From contig QCXZ01000041.1 in assembly GCA_025024175.1 (NCBI GenBank), positions 29,445,786 to 29,509,785 on the forward strand: a DNA stretch of 64,000 nt, given 5' to 3'. The notes beneath the pieces are model-generated. The model was not told where the DNA came from. It worked only from the letters and a program-made list of their open reading frames with translations, and did not search any database. Positions 24,401 through 34,150 of the stretch are shown one piece after another (positions within the stretch are counted from its first letter, which is position 1; every line of letters begins with the position of its first letter). Both the position numbers and the translations under genes were made by a program. Source of the DNA: Rhyzopertha dominica. Its lineage: Eukaryota; Arthropoda; Insecta; Coleoptera; Bostrichidae.

Positions 24401-27400
24401 TGAACTACTCAAAAACATTTTATTACACGAACCAAAAGAAAATGTATAAATACTAAAATAAAATAATAACAAATAAATAAAGAATAACATAAGCTACATA
24501 AAAAATCAAGAAAACAACAAAATTCACAACACGAAAGTGAGCTTGGAAAATAATGTGGCAGAAACTAGTTCCGTTGACAGCCACCTGGCGCTGCGATCTT
24601 AATTTCAATCACTGATCTCTAAATAACTGGATGTCGCTTACATACCAAAATGCATGCAAATTATTTGTGATAGATTTAAGCCACATTAGCACTACTAGCC
24701 GCTGGTCCTTGTACTAAAATTTTGACAAAGGTTCACTTCTGCGATAAATATGACGTTAATGATTGACTGTTAAAATCGTGAACTCATCACCTGTCTGCAG
24801 ATTTCCAAAAGATGATCGTTGTAGTGTTTGAGTGAGAAACATGTGCCGTACAAACTGGATGTTACGTTTACTCATAACCATATTATATAGTTAAGGATCT
24901 AACCTAAAATTTAAACGCTCCGTTAAATTGATAGTACGAGTACCAGCGGCATGGTGGCGCAAAGGGTTTCTACTTATCACAGTTTTGAATTACTTATGCG
25001 ACATCCAGTTATTTAGAGATCAGTGATTTGAATTCCCAAATTGGGATGTTGCCATGACGTGTCCATAATCTTTACTACGCATGCGCCTGGCCCTACCTGC
25101 GCGTGATCATTTATCACAAAATCTTATTACATTAAACTTCTAGGTAATAGGTATTTAGTTCTGCGGTGTCACAGCGCAATTATGTAGCCGACATAACCTA
25201 ATGCCTGGCCATCCCTCTTTATCCTATATTACAAATAGCACCATGAGGCGTCTGGATTTTCTGGTTTGGGAAGTTGGTCACTTTATTAATGGGTGTGTTG
25301 TAAATTGGCGCCATTTTTCATCGCAACCGCAAAAAAGATACACTGAAAATGTGAACATGAGCACGTGTTCATGTCGATGATGCGCGCTAGTTATGTTCGC
25401 CATGCTTTATCATCTTACTTTCGCACCTAAGTTCTCTTTAGTTTGTGGTATAGCTTTGTTGCGACACTGCGTAAACATGCACATAGTTGCCTGAGTTGCC
25501 TTAACAGACACATAACATACATAAGAATAATTATAGCAGTGACGAAGACGGAAGCAAGAACGCACTACCTTGTTTGCTGGTACAGGCTTAAATAGGCATC
25601 TATTTTTAAAACTTCATTAAATGTTATATATCTAACAGTAAAAGTAATAGTCATCGGTAGGGTTATATTGTAGTTAGTTTAGTGTAGATCACAACCTCCA
25701 ACCTGCGATATCTTTACCTTTGCAGGCAAAATCAATCTTTAGTAATAGATGTAACAAAGCTATAATGACCTTTTCATACCATTAAGGTACATACGGTGAT
25801 ATCGCTGTATATGTATATGTGTATATGCATGGCTTTGACTTGAGAATCTAAATAAGGTTTTGGTGATATAATTGGTGGCATACTCAGACGAGGGGGTCCC
25901 ATATTCAATAGGAAAGTTGCATTAATTTTAAATTGTAGAAAATAATTGTTAGAAATACCCACTAGGAAAAAATCAAATATCTGTAAAATGTCAATAATGT
26001 CATTGTTTATGATCTAACTTACCGTTACCAACAATGTAAAAATAAACAAAAGAATGTGGTGCTGATGCGGATAGGTATAACATTAAGGTAGCATTATGTG
26101 GTGAGTTTCAGAAATTTGTTGATTGAATTTATCAACCTCGAAGCTCGCTTTCTTATATAAGCTGCTGTTATCTTTTACCAGAAATAAAGTGTTTGTTGCA
26201 GACTTTCACGTCTCTGGTGTTTGTTAATTTAAACGGTTCAGGTCGATTTATTCGCGTTAGCCAAATTGTCCGACTTCTCGTGGAAAGATCTCAGGTTTTA
26301 TCGCACTGATTTCGAATCACATCATATAAATTTAAGAAAATATTATCCTTTTGGTAGGTACATGCGTTGACGAACTACTAATAACGCCAAAAATTACTAT
26401 TTTCATAAGATTACAGTTCAAAATGGAGTAGAACAGTAACTTCGAGTCGTAAGCTGTTTGTAACACTTCTAACCTCATAACTTTGCCAACTTGATTAAAC
26501 AATAATGTAGTTCTGAACTGGAATTTGCCTAGTTGATATTGCGTCAGAAAGTAAAGTTTCAAAACGGTTGGTTTGGCAAGAAACCACTGTGTCAATCACA
26601 AACATTTGTGGTACGAATATGAACACATTGCTACCTACCTAGCTTGTAAAATTTAATAGCTCAGATTTATGTATACAAGAATATCATTTTCTGGCTAGCA
26701 TTAGCCAGATATACAATTTCAGTTTAAAGTTGTGTAGGTTGTTTTACTGGTGACGTTGGCGTCTGCTGTCTATGGAACTATTATGTATCATAATAGTGTT
26801 AGGTATACACGCACCATAGAAGTGTCTTAGATGAATTTTGTCTTAAAATTGTCATAATTTGAGTAGATGAGTAAGCCAACACTATAGGAAAGAAGACAGA
26901 CGATGAAATATTGAACTGAAATGGCAAACGAGAAGCATGAAGTCGTATGCAGGGTATGTCAATTAAAAAAAAAACGAAGTACACAACTTATGCACGACCT
27001 TACAAATGTACTTTTTTGTTCGATCTAGGTTAGAATGTGCGTCATTGATTTGGTTTCCCATATATCTGGAGTGTTCCAAAAAAATTTCTCAAATTGAAGT
27101 TCAGTGATGCCAGATTAGGGAATTTTTTTTCTTGTTCTAGGGATTCTTTTTTACAAATAGGAAAACAGGGAATTTATTTAGTTTTGTAGGAATATTTAAC
27201 TCCAAATTTTTCGGTAGACGATAACTTTGTATACACTAGCATAAAATCTTTGCTAAATTTACCAAAATTAAATGGTGAAATAGGATTTCTCTGTTACAAA
27301 AACATGTAAGTTTAGGCCATCTATTGCAAGGGAATCGTGAATTTTAGTTTATAAGTCCTTTACTTGCATTTATTTAAATAGCGACACTATTCTTAGTTTT

Positions 27401-28508
27401 TGCATACTATAAAAGCGGTTCTCTTTAGATAGAGGCTGCAGCTTTCTGAAAGTTATTTTTGCATTATGTGTTGGAAAGTGAGTAATACATTATTTTTTAT
27501 TTAGAACAGATTGTTGTTAAAAAAGCAAATAAAGGAAAAACGACATTTCTTTCCACAATAAGAATATGAGTATTAGTTTAATATGTTAATTATTGATGAT
27601 GCATGATGATGAAGCGTGACTGGGATATCTAATATGAACCTTTGCCAGTTCCAATAATTGCTGTACTTCTTTAAATGTTTCTAATGAACACTTAATACTA
27701 ATGCAATCTCACTATTTATGCCAATACCCTTCTAGGGGGTATGATCACCAAACTTTGTTCGACAAATTCCAGTTTCGATCTTTGAAAAACCGTAGTATTT
27801 GTAGTGTCAAATTTCTATATAATTTAATGAATAATAAAATTAATTATAGATTATTGCTTGACAAGGTCAACTTTCTTATACCCCGCTATACTAAGGCAGA
27901 CCTCCTATTATAATAATAATAATCGTACAAACATTTCAGTTAAGTTATTAATTAAGCATCTTATGGTGCCACTCATGTGGTTGTCATTTTGATTATGTTG
28001 CATCTATTATTAATTTTATAGACGTATATTACCTAATTTGTTAATTTGAACGGTAGGGTTATTCCTTGAATTTTCTTTGTTTAAGCTAATTTCTTGCAGT
28101 GTATCTTATTTTTATACATATTGCGGTAGAATTTAAAACTGATACAAATTCGTTAATTAGGCCTAGCAATGTGTAAAAGTTGTGTAATTCATGATCCTTG
28201 TATTTTTTTTCAGATTGGAATCAGCCACGCGGTCTTTAGAAGTAAGGGCGCCCCAAGGAGTTCACGTCGAATCTAGGGGTGGTCAAGTGACAGTGATATC
28301 TCTGAAGGACATAAATTTACGTTCAAACATGGGAGCGGTGCGGCTGGAATCTAATTCTGTCTTGATGCCTTTCCTTCCTACAGCTGAACCAGTGACAAGA
28401 CATGTTCATGACATTTACCAATTATGTGTTTGTGGTAACGGCAAGCTATTTCTGGCACCTTCGCACTCTGTTTGTGCCGCCGGCGATGACGATAGGGTCT
28501 GTAGGTAA
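8034..28508 (+). CDS. Scgdelta: Delta/gamma-type sarcoglycan (complete, four coding exons)
   Basis: Joined exons 8034-8246, 13930-14119, 15380-15572 and 28214-28508 give 891 nt and 296 residues, close to the roughly 290 of vertebrate delta-sarcoglycan. All junctions are GT...AG and keep frame (phases 0, 1, 2). This type II membrane protein belongs to the sarcoglycan complex, which ties dystrophin to the muscle sarcolemma. Visible features: an acidic cytoplasmic start; the family signature [11 protein letters not shown] at 33-43; a membrane span at about 43-64; an extracellular beta-rich region with a glycosylation sequon (NIS, 100-102); the block [10 protein letters not shown] at 200-209; and a C-terminal cysteine cluster (C270, C272, C286, C295). 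The delta, gamma and zeta members are not separable here; invertebrates usually carry one gene of this subgroup. The start codon lies next to a splice acceptor, so an untranslated upstream exon is expected. Introns 1 (5.7 kb) and 3 (12.6 kb) are full of transposon relics. Confidence 0.95.
8861..9048. repeat. Foldback element with about 60-bp inverted arms
   Basis: The left arm (8861 to about 8933) and right arm (about 8982-9048) are inverted copies with a few mismatches and a 2-nt gap. Both hold GCTTTGTCTCACTTGA or its complement. The short centre (CTGATGG at 8958-8964, GAAAC at 8967-8971, GTC at 8976-8978) resembles fragments of a hammerhead ribozyme core. I cannot see a room for stem II, and there is no coding content. 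Confidence 0.7.
9108..10190 (-). mobile_element. Nonautonomous Helitron-like element, second copy
   Basis: The structure matches the element at 5355-6396. On the minus strand it begins TC (10190-10189) after a host A, continues TTTATATATG, and ends CTAG (9111-9108) before a host T. The same hairpin (one G-T pair at its base) precedes the end, and the same unique 3' head (ACGTTGTCCTGCATGATATT on the + strand) is present. A short GAATGAAT run near 9166-9186 has expanded in this copy. Two same-strand copies of one nonautonomous family lie 2.7 kb apart. Confidence 0.65.
9190..10140. repeat. Tandem repeat array, about 130-bp units
   Basis: Seven units have markers at 9251, 9382, 9513, 9641, 9771, 9901 and 10032, giving a spacing of 128-131 bp. 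Some units carry the TTGCAGTATAGATAAA linker and others the AGGAGGATATAGATAAA variant. Five N bases fall in or near this array, consistent with assembly trouble in repeats. Confidence 0.85.
11466..11539. repeat. (TAA)n microsatellite, LINE 3' tail
   Basis: About 24 uninterrupted TAA triplets. On the minus strand it reads as a (TTA)n tail directly after GAAAATAAAA, the usual form of the 3' end of CR1/jockey-like insect LINEs, and it abuts the LINE relic upstream on that strand. The minus-strand poly-Leu frame across it is an artefact of the repeat. Confidence 0.85.
11540..13430 (-). pseudogene. Decayed jockey/CR1-like LINE, reverse transcriptase region
   Basis: The minus strand holds broken reverse transcriptase frames. 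The catalytic-core peptide [10 protein letters not shown] (F/YADD box) is encoded near 12462-12492. Blocks resembling the upstream palm motifs, such as HGFVAKRS and a [12 protein letters not shown] stretch, lie at about 12680-12880. A degenerate region resembling the segment between endonuclease and RT lies at 13020-13430. No single frame is open; there are multiple stops and frameshifts. The 5' part with the endonuclease is missing and the 3' end is the (TTA)n tail. The exact clade is uncertain. Confidence 0.75.
13930..14119 (+). CDS. Scgdelta: Sarcoglycan coding exon 2
   Basis: Starts after TTCTCCTTTACAG and ends before GTAAGT. It encodes [12 protein letters not shown] onward to NMIHI plus one base of a split Gly codon, covering the start of the extracellular region with the sequon NIS. 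The family pattern GMG-x-L-x-I/V after the membrane span is intact. Confidence 0.95.
14120..15379 (+). other. Sarcoglycan intron 2 (1.26 kb)
   Basis: No gene is seen. A short inverted pair around TTGCCAAC (about 14654) and GTTGGCAA (about 14736) and a TACAGGGTGATCAGTTAAGG block near 14550 look like fragments of an unidentified repeat. Confidence 0.6.
15380..15572 (+). CDS. Scgdelta: Sarcoglycan coding exon 3
   Basis: Acceptor CTCCCGTAG at 15371-15379, donor AG|GTATGG at 15572/15573. It encodes [20 protein letters not shown] through [18 protein letters not shown] to GHDLR, a block aligning with the central extracellular part of delta-sarcoglycan (GAE-x-LRV-x-G-x-x-GTVF). The preceding loop is about ten residues shorter than I expect from vertebrate proteins. 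Confidence 0.95.
18421..18511. repeat. (TTA)n microsatellite
   Basis: About 23 TTA triplets with one TTG interruption at 18434-18437, then a short break (TGATCATCA) and four more triplets. No LINE sequence is visible on either side, so I treat it as a simple repeat. Confidence 0.9.
19885..21743 (+). mobile_element. Mariner-superfamily (DD41D-type) transposon relic
   Basis: Long terminal inverted repeats of roughly 220-280 bp bound the element. The left begins CAGGGTCGTTGCAGAGTATG at 19885 after a TA; the right ends CGACCCTG at 21743. Both inverted copies carry the same AGCAGGATATTTCAGGTTCT block. Between them, broken + strand frames read like an IS630/Tc1/mariner transposase. They hold a helix-turn-helix part near 20290-20480 ([18 protein letters not shown]), VNVWCGII near 20831, [11 protein letters not shown] near 20990-21025 and SPDLTPLDF near 21102-21128. 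From the Asp of QQDG to the Asp of LDF there are 41 residues, which points to the DD41D (rosa-like) group. Several stops and frameshifts make it inactive. Confidence 0.7.
22522..22702. repeat. Near-perfect palindrome, 88-bp arms, 5-nt loop
   Basis: The arms 22522-22609 and 22615-22702 are reverse complements with about three mismatches and no gaps around the loop AGCTA. Each arm, read outward from the centre, contains CTGAGGA, then GAAAC, then GTC after a 6-nt loop-like spacer. This resembles the conserved core of minimal hammerhead ribozymes known from Penelope-like elements. The sequence that should form stem I is absent at the palindrome centre. The best reading is two 5'-truncated, head-to-head copies of one repeat. 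Short peptides in both arms ([12 protein letters not shown]) are by-products. Confidence 0.85.
23650..23951 (+). pseudogene. Broken THAP-domain reading frame
   Basis: Consecutive + strand frames spell a THAP domain split by a frameshift and a stop. [20 protein letters not shown] (around 23671-23740) matches the conserved K-K-x-SFHRFP core. After the break, [20 protein letters not shown] with [11 protein letters not shown] (23793-23886) matches the Trp-containing helix and the distal C-x2-H zinc ligands. The first zinc cysteines lie in another frame (CCVPV). It may derive from a P-like transposon or a retroposed host gene; nothing downstream identifies it. Confidence 0.65.
23952..24609. other. 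Gene-free stretch
   Basis: AT-rich sequence after the THAP relic. I see nothing in it. Confidence 0.5.
24610..25025. mobile_element. hAT-type MITE, 416 bp, intact ends
   Basis: The 28-bp terminal inverted repeats begin CACTGATCTCTAAATAACTG and are perfect. They are flanked by an 8-bp target duplication with one mismatch, ATTTCAAT (24602-24609) and ATTTGAAT (25026-25033). No coding sequence is present. The CACTG end and 8-bp duplication indicate the hAT superfamily. A second copy in inverted orientation lies at 54070-55446. Confidence 0.85.
26097..26236 (+). mobile_element. Possible solo LTR fragment
   Basis: GCTCGCTTTCTTATATAAGC is followed 25 bases on by AATAAAG and a GTCTCTGGTGTTTGTTA stretch. 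This order of TATA box, polyadenylation signal and short downstream region is typical of insect LTRs. No terminal duplication is visible and no internal domain adjoins, so this is weak. Confidence 0.25.
27702..27915 (+). pseudogene. LINE open-reading-frame C-terminal fragment
   Basis: The + strand frame reads [20 protein letters not shown] then [21 protein letters not shown]. This matches the conserved tail after the reverse transcriptase in jockey/CR1-like elements (arginine/leucine-rich RR-x-x-D-x-x-FLYK-x-x-NN-x-I-x pattern). No other part of the element is adjacent; the fragment is 5'-truncated. Confidence 0.55.
28214..28508 (+). CDS. Scgdelta: Sarcoglycan coding exon 4 (terminal)
   Basis: Acceptor TATTTTTTTTCAG, stop TAA at 28506-28508. 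It encodes [16 protein letters not shown], then the C-terminal cysteine-rich part [17 protein letters not shown] with a final Cys two residues from the end. This cysteine cluster is required for sarcoglycan folding in vertebrates. A variant polyadenylation signal ATTAAA occurs at 28618-28623; I see no canonical AATAAA close downstream. Confidence 0.95.
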
Positions 28509-29249
28509 ACTTCAAAGACTGAAGATCCTCCCTAACCACATGCGACTTTACTAAATAAGGAAATGATGTAAAGCTGCCCTTGTCCGAGATATGGAAGTTC
28601 CGATGTTCTTGTTGAAATTAAAATTAAGAACTGAAATATAATGGATGATGATAGCATATGCATATTTCATTTGTGATGGATAAATTTTTAATTCAGAATA
28701 CGCCCATTCTTTGAAAAAATGTTTGTTTGGTCGCTTCCGTAAAATAAGGAGTGCCATTTAGAAGCTCAAGAAGTATTAAGTAGATGCCTTAATTTTTTAC
28801 ATGTCTTACACTAACTCACGCCACCTATATTAAATATTTCTTTCGTCCATACAAAAAATTTCTTATTCCCAAAAAGCCATTATTTTGTGCGCGTTAATAT
28901 TTATCCCGCAAATATACATCTTGTTCTTGTAATGAAAAAAAAATTGTTCGTGAAAACACAGATTTCTGCTTCATAATCCAGATAGCAGCCGTTTGCCTTT
29001 TAAAGTATTTTTACATCTCGACTAATGTATGTCATAATAAGAGAATCAACCCGTAACAAAGCATAGTTAGAACCATTGCGAACAGTTCCTAGGGTGCCGG
29101 CCATATAAATTTCGTAGTCGAACAAAGAATGTTTGAGTATAATTTTTTTTAACAATCAAATAGGATTTATTCGATATTATTTCGGAATAATTCCTCTAAC
29201 TTTACTAATTATACAACATACCACTGTTAATATAAAACAATACTGTCTA
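28509..29249. other. Sarcoglycan 3' flank
   Basis: Presumed 3'UTR followed by AT-rich sequence. No other feature is seen. Confidence 0.5.
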
Positions 29250-30840
29250 CTGGTACGTATGATACAATTACAATTACTTTAGGTACATTGTACTTGATTA
29301 AAATTGAAATTACATAATTTGCTAAAGTGATTAATTACAATTACACACTTCTATATCATTTCAAATAATCAGTTACATCTACTCCTTGGACAGGATCAGG
29401 GGGGAAGTTGAAAATACAATGTTACTCGTTATCTCTTATACAAAACATTATAATTTTATTACATAAAACAAAAGTCACAAACTTACCTATATTTATCTAA
29501 TTAATCTAATTATCCTAATTATTTTTTAATGCAAACTTACTACTCTAACTAGTAACTAATATTACGTATTAATTTTATTAATGTAGATTACAAATCACCG
29601 TTATGTCTTAAAAACAGCAGTTTTTCAAATTGTTCATGTGAACAATTGTTTCGTCTAGGTTTCAAAATTTGACCACCAAAACAAAACTAAAAATATGACA
29701 TTATATTATTTGCAAAATCTTAAGTATTGCAGGATAGTCTTTTACAGAGAGTAATATTTTATTTTCAGATAAGCTGAAGTATTTACGTTAACATCATCGG
29801 GGTCTGTAGTATCCATATAATTAAAAATTTGATATTATGTCGCAGATCCAGAAGAACAACGGCGCAACTGCGAAAAATTCAATTCCTCGAAAAACGCTAT
29901 TTCAGTTTCTTATCTCTCTCTATTGGTTAGCTAAGTAATATTAAATTTTGCAACTAACTAATGGAGAAAGCTATAATGTACAGCNGATTTATTAGTTTTA
30001 GATATTGCATTCAGTCTCAAGCATTTTCTGAAAAAATAGGCAGGTACAGCTTATGGAAGTCAATGACCTTCCATTTGCGTCACTGTTCTTCTCTGACACT
30101 GTTATACTTAATAGAATTTAATGTCAAAAATAATTATTAATACTCATATTTGTTTTGGCAAGATAGTCTATCGAAAAAAAAATAAGTATTTGGAAGAAAA
30201 CTTTTACAGCTTGCCTAATGCTCCTGGAAAATGGATCATGAAGGATTAAACTTAATATATCACCTGTTGCACCATCGAAAGAACTTATACGACATAATTA
30301 CCTAAAAAAATCAAAATTTGCGCTTGCGTTATTGTTCTTCTAGAGGTGCAATATATTCAAGAGGTGAATCGCAAGGACTTTGATTATTATCACTTGAAGG
30401 CAAAATGTGTTCTTGGACTTCACTCATGATACATATCTATAACTGCGACATAATTTCCTTTAAACTATGGAAAGGACAACTTGCCTAAATGTATGGTCTT
30501 CTGAATAACTAACTGATATCTAAAATATGTCAAAAGCATTTTTAATATTTGTTATAATTTAATCCCATAGGTCTGCAAAAAACTTTAATTTTCAATATTT
30601 TGTTCACACTAAATATTTTCGCTTGTGAAAAAGGTCTGCTTACTGGTTTGCAATAAGATTTAAACTTTCTACAGATTGAAAATATTAGAAATAGTTTCTA
30701 TCGAATGTAACAATATAATTGTAAGAAAATGGGTAATTCAATTACAAAAAATTACAATTGTACAGCAAGTAATTAATTACTGTTTAATTACACCAAAAGT
30801 AATTCAATTGCTTTTTCAAGTGACTATCAACTACAAAAAA
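29250..30840 (-). mobile_element. Decayed hAT transposon
   Basis: On the minus strand at 29580-29670 the peptide ILKPRRNNCSHEQFEKLLFL is encoded. This is the signature of the C-terminal dimerisation region of hAT transposases (P-R-R-N-x-L-S-x-x-x-F-E-x-L-x-F-L). Both flanks are rich in AATTACAATTAC-type motifs, at about 29262-29345 and 30732-30800, which look like subterminal transposase-binding repeats. The rest of the frame is too degraded to follow, and I could not fix the exact ends or a target duplication. Confidence 0.6.
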
Positions 30841-30943
30841 TAACCCAAAGTCAATTTAAGGTTGATCTGAAATACTAGATAATCCATTGGCCATCCGCAG
30901 GTTGTATTTAAACCGCTGTCCCTCATCAGAGCCGCGGACGTTG

Positions 30944-31147
30944 GCCACAACCTGCGAGAAGGATGTCTGCGAACTATTCCTGTTTCATCTTGTTTCAAAC
31001 CCCAGATCACCAGCACTTACCTTTTTTAGTTACAAAAAATCGTGGCTCTTTCCCTTCAGCCACAACTTGTGAACAGGATGTGTGGAAACTATTTCTGCTT
31101 CTACCCTACTTCAAATCCCATATCAGCCGCCCTTACCGTTTTTCAGA
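30944..31147 (+). repeat. Tandem duplication, 115-bp period
   Basis: Two diverged copies of about 88 bp begin at 30944 and 31059 (GCCACAACCTGCGAGAAGGA and GCCACAACTTGTGAACAGGA). Both end in a pyrimidine-rich CCTTTTTTAG/CCGTTTTTCAG block. Another GCAGGTTGTGG block, related to the start of the unit, occurs near 35587. No coding role is supported. Confidence 0.6.
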
Positions 31148-33542
31148 TATAACTAACAATATAAAACAATAATTTACTAGACCCGAACTAACAATAAGTT
31201 GAACGCTCTATGCGTTTATTACGTTTTATTCGATGTAAGATCGTAAACTGATGAAAAGCATGTGCGCATATCACGCGTTACCACTCATACTTTCGCCAAC
31301 TTTGACCATTCCAAACTTATGCTGTAGAATAGATAAATAAAGAAAGATACCCAATGTAAATGCACCGCATTGCCACAGAACCGTAGTGAATGATCTTCAC
31401 TCAAGAGGGCGAAAGAATGTCCAAAGCGCGCGATATTGTATCCCAAATGTTTTGTACTGTATGTCCCTCCCGCCCAGACAGCATGCGAACGGAATGTGGG
31501 CGGTAGTCACAATCCCACCACTGCGCTTCTACAGCAGCTGACTGCAACACCCGTAATGCTTAACAAAATAATATTTTATGTAGCGAAGGGTCAATGGCAG
31601 AGTGCCCGATCGGACATATTTTGACTTATGTGGGAGACTCGGGATTACAAGCTAAAACTTACACAGATGTAAGCTAATATATTGATAATTATAAATCCAG
31701 AATTATAAAAATTTAGACCGAGCCGAAAGTCAATATCGTTAAAAAAGTAACTAACGGTGCATTGTTAAAAAACGAAATGTATACTTTCTGTGCCGAATAT
31801 TTTTAAATAAATTTTTACTTGCAAAATGCATTGCCTCTTACGACTGAAAAATACTAAAAGGTCAGTTTTTCGGTTTCAGCGCCGTCTACAATTAATTCAA
31901 AATTCCCTAATTTTCAGTTTACCTAGCATTATCGCGAAAACTAAGGCCTAACTCAAAAAAATATATTCTTATTAAAAGTTAGCCGTGTCCTTTTAGGTGC
32001 CATTCGTGGCAAATTTATATTTTTTGATTTACCGATAAAGGTAGTATAAAATTATATGTAAAAGATTACATTTTTCTGGGAGACGCGACTGCTGCCGTGT
32101 TCGCGTGGCCGCATCGTCCATCTCTACTATTTCCGTAGCTCCGTCCTTCGTCCACTAGTGCAGCTCAGGGAGGGACGCGATAGATCAAAATGCAATAATT
32201 AGGAAATCTGTCTAATTAATCCTATTTAAGTTTTCATATTGACAAACACGTTCGAAAGTATATTAAAAATCCTCACTAGCCTATGAAAGAAAAATTAAAC
32301 TAATAACTACGCATGTAGTTCATTAAACGTTTTATTATACAATTCTGCACGCAAATCATGATAAAATAAATTAATCTTTTTACAAAATTGCACAATTTAC
32401 TTATCGAAATTTGTTCTTGAGCTGTGGTATTCCTGAGTCTTAAGACATCTTTATATGAAACGGAATGTCCTCAAGAATGTAATGTTTCAACCAATATTTT
32501 AGATCTAGATTCTTGATGTACGAAAATTCCCAGTGTTACGAGTTTAGGCCATCTTGACAAATGCTCGTTATAGCTACAGGATCTTCAGCAGTCCCCTCAT
32601 TAAATGCAAGCAAACCAATAATCCAGTACAATACATCTGGTATGTGTTTCTTGGAGCCTTTTATATCTAAGTTCCTGTCACTTAAAATACAGATGGTATT
32701 TTATCCATTTTACACCTTATATTGGCACATATTTTATTCATAACGGCGATTTCTACTTCTGCTACAGTATGGTGTTGCAAATCTGGTAATCTGTCTGATT
32801 ATACTGATATTTTACTATTAATAGAAAATAGCTACCATTATCGCAAATACTGCTAACTCTTTTACTTTTATAAAGCACATCAATATTGTGTTAAAAATCT
32901 TTCTTTATTATCGAGCAGTAATATACTATCTTTTCACTATCTTTTTTTAAACAGTCAAGGACAAAAGTTTACTAATGTCGACCCGCGTCAATATTTTAAT
33001 CAGAGATTTTGTTGGTACCTTTAAAAACATTTGTTAAGGTGCTATACCTACTGCATCTAGTAATTAGCCCGAATGATACGACTCTATATAGTAGCTTGCC
33101 TAACAGTAGACCTTGCCAGGTATAACAAGCTTTCCAGAAATGATTTTCCATTGCAGTTTGTTGCTAAAAGCTTCGACTGCCTTAAAATAATTCCTCATCG
33201 AAAAAGGAAAACAACTGTCTTAGTCGTGAAGAAAGCGCGCTGTGCAGAGGGTTGTGGGGGGGTGAATTTCCAAAATAGGTAAAAAATTTTGTTTGTTTTT
33301 TTTTAATATCTTTGGTACCTCACCTTTATTATATTAAGATACTACGCTGCTGCTTAAATGACAAATATAATTTTTTTAAATTTCTAAAAACGCCGTCACT
33401 ATGTTTTCTTATAGAGCGCCTTAATGAATTTCGTTCGCTTTAAACACTACCTAATTCGTCGTTTAGCTTCTTCCAGCACAAAAACACCTTGGTTTATTGG
33501 TGTGTGCAAATTCGCAATATAATACATAGTTTGTGGCATAAT
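31148..33542. other. Gene-free stretch
   Basis: No gene, RNA or defined element. A slightly GC-richer block at 32075-32170 ends in CCATCTCTA, which resembles a hAT terminus, but no partner was found. Confidence 0.5.
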
Positions 33543-34150
33543 ATTTTTGTGTAGCAATGTCGAATTTCACAGCGGCGTCCGTGGACATGCGAGTATGGTT
33601 CAAAATAGCCCAAAAGGTACGCGATACTCGACTTTATGCACACAGAATTGATATTTTATTGCAAATAGTTTCTGTAATTATTCGTTCCCTCTTGCAATTA
33701 TTGTCGTTTTGCTAATGTATATTTATGTAGACCTAGGTAACCAAATCTTTTAAGCTGTAAGCTCTGTTTTTATATATATTGAAAATTAATGCATGTTTGT
33801 TGCAGGAATTACAGATCTATTTATAACAATACACAATAAAAGTGATAGTAGTTCGGATAGTGAGCTAGAGTCAAAAATTAAATTCATTTCAATTTAAAAA
33901 TGTGCAGCGGCATAAACAGTTTTTATTTTAATCAGCGCTTGGAATTTCAGGATTTTGGTACAAAATAAACTTATTATTATGACAAACGCGCTGATTATAA
34001 TGACGCCTCTAAAATGAACTATGTCCGACTTATGCGTTCGCTGTAGCAGAAGGTCGTATATCGCGCAGCTGTACAGTTATTCTGGACCTTACTCGCATTC
34101 CTACTCTTGCCGGTTGTCGCTGTGAAATTCGGCATTGCCAGACAAAAAAA
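33543..34150. mobile_element. Inverted-repeat element of about 600 bp
   Basis: The left end (TTTTTGTGTAGCAATGTCGA then ATTTCACAGCG, from 33545) and the right end (CGCTGTGAAATTCGGCATTG then CCAGACAAAAA, to 34150) are inverted copies over about 30 bp. Weaker similarity continues inward (ATGCGAGTA). It has no coding content. I see no clear target duplication, so the superfamily is unknown. Confidence 0.5.

Larger units (their letters stand above)
15573..28213 (+). other. Sarcoglycan intron 3 (12.6 kb)
   Basis: This large intron holds a (TTA)n tract, a mariner-like relic (19885-21743), a palindrome (22522-22702), a broken THAP frame (23650-23951), a hAT MITE (24610-25025), a possible solo LTR (about 26097-26236) and a LINE fragment (27702-27915). 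The parts 15573-18420, 18512-19884, 21744-22521 and 25034-26096 show nothing I can name. Confidence 0.8.

Noticed and set aside
32075..32125. Possible hAT end CCATCTCTA
   Set aside because: No partner terminus or target duplication could be found.
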